The position numbers and the translations under genes are program-made. A stretch of 29,176 bases of DNA from a virus: positions 1-29,176 of the IMG/VR virus record IMGVR_UViG_3300042691_013017, one strand, 5' to 3'. The notes beneath the pieces are model-generated. The model saw nothing but the letters and a program-made list of their open reading frames with translations, was not told where the DNA came from and ran no database searches. This document shows, piece after piece, positions 5,695-11,272 of the stretch (position 1 is its first letter; every line of letters begins with the position of its first letter).

Positions 5695-6263
5695 CCGACA
5701 TCAAACTACTGACGCCCGACGAACTGGCGGAACTCACCGGCAAAGCCTGGAGCCGCCATCAGTCAGCGTGGCTTGTGGAGCAGGGCATACCGCACCGCAC
5801 CGATGGACGGCGGGTGATCGTGAAATCCGACCATGTGCTGTCCTGGCTGGAGAGCAAAGACGTATCCAAGGAGCCGCCCTACACACCCCCGGATTGGCGC
5901 GACTACATCCTGCAGCCTGATGCGCAGCGGTATGACGCCAAGAAACACGATGGCCCGAGCGTCACCGGCATCTATGCCCTGTATGACATCTGCGGCGAAC
6001 TGCTCTACATCGGCAAGGCTTCCGACACTTACAGCCGCATAACCAATCACCTGTGGGCGATGGGGCGCGGCGATCAGGAGCGGTTTTCTGCGTACTCCTG
6101 CCTAGAGGTGCCATCCGAGATTCTGAACGGCGTGGAGGCCGCGCACATTGCCGCGCTGTACCCGCCGCGCAATTTCAAGCTCGAGACTTCGCCCTGCAAC
6201 TTCCGCGAAGCCATGACGGCAGAAATCAAGAAGATTTGGAAAGTGGTGGAGGTCGAACTATGA
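5691..6263 (+). CDS. DUF4224::GIY-YIG fusion protein
   Basis: This 190-residue protein has two parts. Residues 4-54 (LLTPDELAELTGKAWSRHQ, then WLVEQGIPHRTDGRRVIV, then HVLSWLE) resemble DUF4224, a small winged-helix-like domain normally found alone next to phage integrases. Residues 92-165 form a GIY-YIG nuclease domain with GIY (93-95), YIG (106-108), the following Arg116, Glu149 in NGVEAAHIAALY and Asn161 in PPRNF, so the known catalytic positions are present. DUF4224 may supply sequence-specific DNA binding to the nuclease. It is coupled by ATGA overlaps to the HNH-AP2 gene upstream and the excisionase-like gene downstream. Function is unproven: homing nuclease or a recombination-control factor. 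Confidence 0.8.
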   Translation: MTDIKLLTPDELAELTGKAWSRHQSAWLVEQGIPHRTDGRRVIVKSDHVLSWLESKDVSKEPPYTPPDWRDYILQPDAQRYDAKKHDGPSVTGIYALYDICGELLYIGKASDTYSRITNHLWAMGRGDQERFSAYSCLEVPSEILNGVEAAHIAALYPPRNFKLETSPCNFREAMTAEIKKIWKVVEVEL

Positions 6264-6469
6264 GCGAACTCGAGATGCTGCGCCGGGAGATTGCCCGCAT
6301 GGCCCAAGCCGTCGCGCCGTGGATCGGGCAAGAGGAAATGCAGGCCCGCTATGGCGTCACCGGGAAAACGCTGCTGGCTATGGAGCGCCGCCGCGAGATT
6401 CCGACTCGAGTAAATGGACGCTGGAGTCGTGCGGAAGTGATGGAGTGGGAAGCTCGAGTTTCTGCCTGA
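6260..6469 (+). CDS. xis: Excisionase-like helix-turn-helix protein
   Basis: From ATG 6260 (ATGA overlap with the GIY-YIG gene) this is a 69-residue basic protein. Residues 23-66 form a MerR/AlpA-like winged helix: WIGQEEMQARYGVTGKTLLA, then MERRREIPTRVNGRW, then SRAEVMEWE. Small proteins of this type directly upstream of a tyrosine integrase usually act as recombination directionality factors that bend att DNA and favour excision. The fold is clear; the excisionase role is inferred from location. Confidence 0.65.
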   Translation: MSELEMLRREIARMAQAVAPWIGQEEMQARYGVTGKTLLAMERRREIPTRVNGRWSRAEVMEWEARVSA

Positions 6470-6639
6470 TTACGCAGAAATTCCCCAAAACTGCCATGCT
6501 TCACTCTTACAGCGAGTCCCTTCCTGGGCACCATAATTGTTCTGCTTTTCTCTCGTACGCAGGGAAAACGCGGAAGGTGGATTACCCAATTTCCCCCACA
6601 ATGGGGAAGTTCGGCACCCAAATCCCCCAAATTTTCCCC
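6470..6639 (+). promoter_or_regulatory. Integrase leader with TTCCCC repeats and an inverted repeat over the start codon
   Basis: This 170-base AT-richer gap contains TTCCCC at 6481-6486, 6591-6596 and 6634-6639, and its reverse GGGGAA at 6603-6608. ATGGGGAA (6601-6608) is a perfect inverted partner of TTCCCCAT (6634-6641), whose end includes the first two bases of the integrase ATG. A hairpin could hide that start, and no Shine-Dalgarno site precedes it. The repeats could also be protein-binding sites. I see no convincing promoter. Confidence 0.45.
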
Positions 6640-7605
6640 ATGTCATCGATCAAGCCCTATGGCACCGGGTATCGCGTACAGCTATACGTCCGGGGCCAGC
6701 GTGATTCTCGCACGTTCGACACGAAGAAAGCCGCGCAACTGTGGGCAGCGCAACGCACCATCGACCTGCAGACCATCTCGAGCGGGCAGGAGGGAACGCT
6801 ACGCACCATCCAAGATGCGTTCGACAAATACGCTGGGGAGGTTGCGCCTACGCACAAAGGCGAACGGTGGGAGGTTGTCAGGCTTGCCAAACTTGCTCGA
6901 GATTTTCCGCGCATCACTTTGGACAAGTTGACGGCCACCCACATCCAGCAATGGCGGGACTCGAGACTTAAGCAGGTTGGCCCCGCGTCTGTGCTGCGTG
7001 AGATGAAGCTGATCCACAGCGTACTCGAGCAGGCCCGCAGGGAGTGGCGCTGGCTGACAGTCAACCCTTGCGCGGAAGTCCGCAAGCCTACCGCACCCGG
7101 CCATAGGAGCCGCGTAATCAGCCGCCAGGAAGCTCGAGCGCTGTTGCGGGCACTCGGATACCCAAAACTCGAGACAGCCCGCCACAGCGTTGCCCATGCG
7201 TTCCTGTTGGCATTGCGTACAGGCATGCGGGCGGGCGAACTGGCCGGGTTGACCTGGGCGGATGTGTTTGCCGGGTTTGTGCGCCTGCCAAAGACCAAGA
7301 ACGGCACCGCTCGAGATGTTCCACTGTCTGCCAAGGCTAGGCGCGTTCTCGAGAAGATGCGCGGGTATCACGCTGAATCGGTGTTCGGGGTGACGGCTGG
7401 CAGCATTGATGTTCACTTTCGCGCTGCTCGAGCGCGGGCGGGCTTGTCTGGCATGAATTGGCACGACACCCGGCACACTGCCGCCACATGGATTGCGCCC
7501 AAGCTGCAACTGCTCGAGCTATGCAAGATGTTCGGATGGCGAGACCCCAAGCAAGCCATGATCTATTTCAACCCGAGCGCGTCAGACATCGCGGGCAAGC
7601 TGTGA
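6640..7605 (+). CDS. int: Tyrosine-family phage integrase
   Basis: This 321-residue site-specific recombinase starts with an arm-binding-type region (SSIKPYGTGYRVQLYVRG, residues 2-19), followed by a core-binding domain at about 55-145 and a catalytic domain at about 160-321. The catalytic set is visible: Arg197 in RTGMRAGELAGLTW, Lys218/220 in LPKTKNG, His275 and Arg278 in HDTRHTAATW, Trp300 in place of the usual second His (FGWRDPKQ; Cre also has Trp), and nucleophile Tyr309 in MIYFNPS. The frame is open upstream to 6319 and overlaps xis, but homology begins at ATG 6640. It is the last gene of the rightward operon, facing the leftward holin gene. Confidence 0.92.
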   Translation: MSSIKPYGTGYRVQLYVRGQRDSRTFDTKKAAQLWAAQRTIDLQTISSGQEGTLRTIQDAFDKYAGEVAPTHKGERWEVVRLAKLARDFPRITLDKLTATHIQQWRDSRLKQVGPASVLREMKLIHSVLEQARREWRWLTVNPCAEVRKPTAPGHRSRVISRQEARALLRALGYPKLETARHSVAHAFLLALRTGMRAGELAGLTWADVFAGFVRLPKTKNGTARDVPLSAKARRVLEKMRGYHAESVFGVTAGSIDVHFRAARARAGLSGMNWHDTRHTAATWIAPKLQLLELCKMFGWRDPKQAMIYFNPSASDIAGKL

Positions 7606-7762
7606 ATCGACAGCCCCAACATGCCCAACATAATCAACCACTTAGCCGCAGAGTTTCTGCATCGCGTCTGCGGCGTTTCTGCAAAGGCTAGGGCTTGATG
7701 GCCTTTAGATCCATTATCTGCGCGGGGATAATCCGTGATAATTGGCTAGGGCTTGATGGCTT
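7606..7762. other. Convergent int-holin gap rich in repeats; candidate attP/terminator region
   Basis: Visible elements: a perfect inverted repeat GCCGCAGA/TCTGCGGC (7645-7652 and 7667-7674, 14-base loop); GTTTCTGC twice (7653-7660 and 7675-7682); a perfect 17-base direct repeat GGCTAGGGCTTGATGGC (7686-7702 and 7744-7760); and ATTATC-N8-GATAAT (7713-7732) with a further GATAAT at 7737-7742. The segment between the 17-base repeats holds the GATAAT elements. Repeats beside an integrase gene are typical of attP arms and core. No gene is seen. The hairpin lacks a good T-run, so a terminator role is weak. Confidence 0.5.
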
Positions 7763-8161
7763 TCACGCCACGCCTTTTACTTTTTCCACCGACCGCAGAC
7801 CAGCAATCCCAAGCAAGCCGCCGAGCGTGTAGATCAGCACATCCGAGTCCACCGCAGGCGGTGCAGGCCAGCCCTTCGCCGCTGCAAGCCATGCAAGCAT
7901 GTTGTGCCCGATGGTGGCGTATGCCAAGCCCGTACCGCAGCACCAGCCCACGAAGGGCCTCCATCCGGCCACGAAGATGGACGGATGCTGCGCTTCCTTG
8001 GCGTTGATTTCCAGTTGCGCCAGGACGGTCTGCAGGTCGCCTGCCTGGGCGATCTTGAGCAGCTCCAATTCCGCCGCAGCCTTTGCTGCAGGGTCTGGAA
8101 ACATGCGCTCGATGATCTTGCCGCCGAGGTCGAATAGGGGGCCGAGCAGCAAGGGGTTCAT
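7763..8161 (-). CDS. Holin of the 3TM (GTA-holin, DUF3154) type
   Basis: This 132-residue protein has an amphipathic N-terminus (residues 1-55), the family signature FVAGWRPFVGWCCGTGLAYA (63-82) that opens the first membrane helix, and a second membrane helix at about 108-123 (LIYTLGGLLGIAGLRS). The family oligomerises in the inner membrane to release or activate the endolysin. The start at ATG 8161 is preferred over one four codons upstream because that one would overlap the endolysin gene. It is the last gene of the leftward late operon, directly after the endolysin. Confidence 0.85.
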   Translation of the reverse strand: MNPLLLGPLFDLGGKIIERMFPDPAAKAAAELELLKIAQAGDLQTVLAQLEINAKEAQHPSIFVAGWRPFVGWCCGTGLAYATIGHNMLAWLAAAKGWPAPPAVDSDVLIYTLGGLLGIAGLRSVEKVKGVA

Positions 8162-8162
8162 T

Positions 8163-8630
8163 TCACGCCTCAATCAGGTTTGTGGCAATGCGATTGGCCC
8201 AACCCCTGCCGAACGCTGGCCAGTTGGGCAAAGATGACATCAGCCGCAGCCGGTAGCCGTTGAACCGAGCCACGAACCGCGCCTGGTGCATGTCGTTCAT
8301 TGCCTGCATGGTGCGGGGGCCGATCACTCCATCATCATCCACGCCGACAGCGCGTTGCAGCGTCTTGATGGCGGGCTTCACGCCCGAGTTAACCGCCATG
8401 TCGAACAGGTCGAACTTGACGGCATCGGGCACGGTGTCGCATCCAGACGCCCACCAGAAGTCGCGCCGGTATATGTCCTTTGCGCGTTCTAGTGTCATGT
8501 TGCGGATGTCCTCGTTCGGGTAGCTGCGCTGCGTGATTCCGTACTTGGTGCGCCCACCGGGGTCTGCCGGGTGATCGACGTAGCCGCCTTCATGGCCGAT
8601 CAACTTCTCAAAAGCAATATCGAAGTTCAT
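8163..8630 (-). CDS. Endolysin, glycoside hydrolase family 108 muramidase
   Basis: This 155-residue protein carries the GH108 N-terminal domain with the signature HEGGYVDHPADPGGRTKYGI (residues 13-32; Glu14 is the catalytic acid) and a C-terminal peptidoglycan-binding region (about 87-150: AIKTLQRAVGVDDDGVIGPR). These enzymes cut the N-acetylmuramic acid linkage of murein. There is no signal peptide, so export depends on the holin encoded next. AAGGG precedes ATG 8630, and a 16-codon ORF overlaps this start (ATGA). Confidence 0.93.
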   Translation of the reverse strand: MNFDIAFEKLIGHEGGYVDHPADPGGRTKYGITQRSYPNEDIRNMTLERAKDIYRRDFWWASGCDTVPDAVKFDLFDMAVNSGVKPAIKTLQRAVGVDDDGVIGPRTMQAMNDMHQARFVARFNGYRLRLMSSLPNWPAFGRGWANRIATNLIEA

Positions 8631-8677
8631 GGTTTAGCCCTTTTTGCGCTAATTGTCTTGGAGGGGTCGAAGGTCAT
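8627..8677 (-). CDS. 16-residue minicistron bridging two late genes
   Basis: ATG 8677 to TGA 8627 encodes MTFDPSKTISAKRAKP. It overlaps the upstream gene's stop (ATGA at 8674-8677) and the endolysin start (ATGA at 8627-8630), and GAGG lies 7 bases before its ATG. Exact filling of the gap with ATGA at both ends suggests it carries ribosomes onto the endolysin start (translational coupling) more than making a functional peptide. It may also be chance. Confidence 0.4.
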   Translation of the reverse strand: MTFDPSKTISAKRAKP

Positions 8678-9117
8678 GAACGAACCTCAAACACGTTGCT
8701 GTCCACAGTTACCTCCTTGTCGGGCAGTGCTGTGTCGATCACCCAGCGTGTGGTGATCCTGTACCGGCCCGGTGATAGGTCGTAGCACTGACCGTCAGTC
8801 CACCACTTCAGCGTCAGCGGCACGGGAAATCGTGCGTCGGCGCGGTAGTTGCTTGACCCCTGCGCGTTGCAGTACGTCACCCATCCAGCGCCGTCCCACT
8901 GTCGAACAGTCACAGACCAATGCCCGCGAAATGCATGGTGCACTTGCCTGTCAACCGTCATCACGATCTGCTCGCCATGCCTTGAATCGGACAGGCTGAC
9001 ATCGCGCACATCCATCCACCACGACGCAGGCCAGAGTCCAGCGGGCAGCAGCAAAACGATCACAACCCACGGGATTGTCCGGTAGTGGTGCAACCAATCG
9101 GCAATTTTTCGGGTCAT
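8674..9117 (-). CDS. Membrane-anchored hypothetical protein of the lysis region
   Basis: This is a 147-residue protein from ATG 9117 (ATGA overlap with the upstream small gene). One N-terminal membrane segment (about residues 15-35, IPWVVIVLLLPAGLWPASWW) is followed by a periplasmic-type domain of about 110 residues that looks beta-rich, with Trp-rich strands (GHWSVTVRQWDGAGWVTYC; LTLKWWTDGQCYDLSPGRYR). Two Cys residues (in VTYC and DGQC) could form a disulfide. I recognise no family. The place between tail spike and endolysin suggests a role at the envelope during lysis or in excluding other phages. It lacks the coiled coil expected of a spanin. Confidence 0.65.
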   Translation of the reverse strand: MTRKIADWLHHYRTIPWVVIVLLLPAGLWPASWWMDVRDVSLSDSRHGEQIVMTVDRQVHHAFRGHWSVTVRQWDGAGWVTYCNAQGSSNYRADARFPVPLTLKWWTDGQCYDLSPGRYRITTRWVIDTALPDKEVTVDSNVFEVRS

Positions 9118-9299
9118 TTTCGGGTCGCCCACTCCATGAGTTTCCCGAATGCGTCGATCCCTGCCCACAGAAACGTCAGCACGCCGCCGATCCACCCAGC
9201 CAAAGATTTCAGCCGCGACCATAGCCAAGCCCTGCGGTCTGACTCCAGCCGCTGCAGGCGCAGCCACTCGGAATCGGTGATCTTGTCTTCATTGGACAT
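9114..9299 (-). CDS. Small membrane protein, possible second holin
   Basis: This is a 61-residue protein with a charged N-terminus (SNEDKITDSEWLRLQRLESD), one membrane segment at about 33-50 (LAGWIGGVLTFLWAGIDA) and a short basic end. The size and single hydrophobic helix resemble the T7 gp17.5-type class of small holins, and like gp17.5 it directly follows the tail fibre/spike gene. I infer a possible holin or antiholin role beside the 3TM holin; the sequence alone does not prove it. Its stop overlaps the next ATG (ATGA). Confidence 0.6.
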   Translation of the reverse strand: MSNEDKITDSEWLRLQRLESDRRAWLWSRLKSLAGWIGGVLTFLWAGIDAFGKLMEWATRK

Positions 9300-9311
9300 C
9301 GCTCGCTTTCG

Positions 9312-11240
9312 TCACACCCCGAGGATGTGCAAATTGCCCGTGTGCCTGCGGGCCGATGCCGTGGCACTTGTCACCAGCTTGATCGTGATGGAGTCCCCCT
9401 TGTTGGCAAAGATCGCCGTCGCCGGGTATGCCCGCTTGCTGGTTTCCGCTGCGCTGATGGTGGCCGTCAGGGCTGTATCTGATGCGCTTACCCGAACCGT
9501 GTAGATAAAGGTGTCAGCACCACCCGGCGAGCCGTCAGCGTAGGCATCCAGGCTGAAGATGTAGCCGTCGAAGGGCATGCGGTACACCGTATCCCCTTCG
9601 GTCGCCAGCGCCCCGTCGTCGTCAAGGTAGATCGTGGTCGCCGCTGCAACAGTGCCGTTGGTGTCCCACAGCCTGCGCTCTCCGCCGTTCACGTTCAGCG
9701 TGGCCCCTGCCGCGACGGAAACCTGCTTGCGCCCGAACCACGAATCGCCCTCTACCTTCACCTCTGCCGTGTCGGCGACAGTCAAGTCGTAGTACGGGCC
9801 TGCCGTCAGGTAGAAAGTCGCATCACCCCAGGGCGGAATTGATCCGGTTGCCACGGTGGACAGGCTGGAGAAATTGATGTGCGAGGATGTCCCGCCGACA
9901 TACACGCCCATCGTCGTCCCGACAAACACGGAGTTGAAGTGCATGTAGTCGCAAGCGCCGTCAAGCCTGATGCCATAGCCTGCCGTGCTGTCCGCGATGC
10001 AGTTCGCCATCGTCGTCAGTTGCGCGTCGGTAAAGTGAAAACCTACTTCGCTGTTGATGACCGTCACATTCGTCAGCAGATGCCCGCCCACAGCGAAAGA
10101 GCCAACCGGCGTGTTCTGCCTCCATCCGGTTGTGCCGCGCTTCGGGATCGCCCCCGACCCTGCCGCAGTCGTGCCGCTGTCGATGTAGACATTGACCGCG
10201 TTGATTTCGCTGACGTTGGTTTCGACGTTCACGCCGTTGGTCTCAAACCCCTCGATCACCACATCCCGCAGAATCGGCTTGTTGGTTGAGGATGCGTCAG
10301 GGTCAAAGTTGATCCCGCCCCCGTCGCCGTTCAGCACCCAAAGGTCCGTGAGCCGAGGGAACCGGCTGGCCCCCACGACGAATGTGTACGTTGCGCCGCT
10401 GGCGTCCGACACGTACATCCGGGAGACAACCGGCGCGAAGTTGGTCAGTTTGACCATGTGGGCCGCTGCTGCGTTCGACTTCGCCCGCTGGTAGCCGAAG
10501 TCCAGCCATTCATTGTTGGTCAGCGTAACCGGGCCGAACTTGAACAGCTTGGACGCCTGCGCCGTGACCATGTTGGACACCGCCGTGGTGTCGTCTGCCG
10601 TGCCGTCACCCACCGCCCCGAAGTCGAAGGGCGAGAGGTTTTCTTGATCACGGAGTTTGGCCTGTACGCTGCGAGACACCGCGCCAGTACCCTCCTGCAG
10701 GAACGTCACCGCATCTGCCGTGGAGCCTGCGGCGTAGGCTGCGGCGACTGCGCTAGCAAGCTGGGTCTGTGTGAAGGTGGAAAGCTCGGGCGCTCCGGTC
10801 GTCGCGTCGAATGCCAGCAGCTTGTCCAGCCGGCTCGCAGCCGCCGGCAATTCGTCCCATGTCTCGCCGCCTGGCCCGCGCACGCTGCGCCCGACTTGCT
10901 CCTGCAACTGCTGCGCCATCATCACCGGCGCGTCAAGGTCTGGATTCAGAACCGTGTTCGGCAGATCGCCTTGATACTGGTAGTCCGCCGCACGCAGGAA
11001 CTGCATGTTGCGCCGACGCACCACAGTGGCGCCGTTTGCTGGTGCACTCAGAAACGTGACATTGCCGCCAGCATCGACGCCAACCCCGCTCACCGTGTAG
11101 TGTGTGGTCAGGGTCCTTACGACCCCGTCGACAAGAACCTCCAGATCCGCATCACGCAGGATCTTGAAGGCGTAGGGGAAAACCGTCGTCACACCGTTGC
11201 CGGTGCTGCTGTTGACGGTGGTCTGTGCTGAAACTGTCAA
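9312..11240 (-). CDS. Tail spike/fibre with T7-type N-terminus and beta-helix
   Basis: This is a 642-residue protein starting at TTG 11240, with GAGGTG just upstream; there is no earlier or better ATG. Residues 5-110 resemble the virion-attachment domain of T7-like tail fibres (TTVNSSTGNGVTTVFPYAFK, then VVRRRNMQFLRAADYQYQGD). Residues 205-218 (FDFGAVGDGTADDT) are the signature opening of a pectate-lyase-like right-handed beta-helix that runs to about 500, as in capsule-degrading spikes. The last 100 residues look like a separate beta-sandwich. It would bind, and perhaps cut, host surface polysaccharide. It follows terminase and precedes lysis genes. Confidence 0.88.
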   Translation of the reverse strand: MTVSAQTTVNSSTGNGVTTVFPYAFKILRDADLEVLVDGVVRTLTTHYTVSGVGVDAGGNVTFLSAPANGATVVRRRNMQFLRAADYQYQGDLPNTVLNPDLDAPVMMAQQLQEQVGRSVRGPGGETWDELPAAASRLDKLLAFDATTGAPELSTFTQTQLASAVAAAYAAGSTADAVTFLQEGTGAVSRSVQAKLRDQENLSPFDFGAVGDGTADDTTAVSNMVTAQASKLFKFGPVTLTNNEWLDFGYQRAKSNAAAAHMVKLTNFAPVVSRMYVSDASGATYTFVVGASRFPRLTDLWVLNGDGGGINFDPDASSTNKPILRDVVIEGFETNGVNVETNVSEINAVNVYIDSGTTAAGSGAIPKRGTTGWRQNTPVGSFAVGGHLLTNVTVINSEVGFHFTDAQLTTMANCIADSTAGYGIRLDGACDYMHFNSVFVGTTMGVYVGGTSSHINFSSLSTVATGSIPPWGDATFYLTAGPYYDLTVADTAEVKVEGDSWFGRKQVSVAAGATLNVNGGERRLWDTNGTVAAATTIYLDDDGALATEGDTVYRMPFDGYIFSLDAYADGSPGGADTFIYTVRVSASDTALTATISAAETSKRAYPATAIFANKGDSITIKLVTSATASARRHTGNLHILGV

Positions 11241-11272
11241 AGGGCACCTCGCGTGTTGTGCGCGGGCGCGGC

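Larger units (their letters stand above)
6180..7518. repeat. Cluster of 14 CTCGAG palindromes across xis-int
   Basis: CTCGAG starts at 6180, 6269, 6405, 6453, 6777, 6896, 6960, 7024, 7133, 7168, 7310, 7348, 7427 and 7513. Base composition would predict well under one in this length. The copies fall in all three codon phases (CTC GAG; xCT CGA Gxx; xxC TCG AGx), so the signal is at the DNA level and is not a protein repeat. Elsewhere in the window I noted only two (3126 and 14094). Confidence 0.85.

Noticed and set aside
6319-6639. N-terminal extension of the integrase by 107 residues
   Set aside because: It overlaps the excisionase-like gene out of phase and shows no integrase homology; the family pattern begins at 6640.
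7645-7682. Rho-independent terminator after integrase
   Set aside because: The 8-bp stem has a 14-base loop and only GTTTC after it; listed as an att-region repeat instead.
9312-11240. Diversity-generating retroelement target in the tail spike
   Set aside because: No reverse transcriptase gene and no template/variable repeat pair seen in the window.
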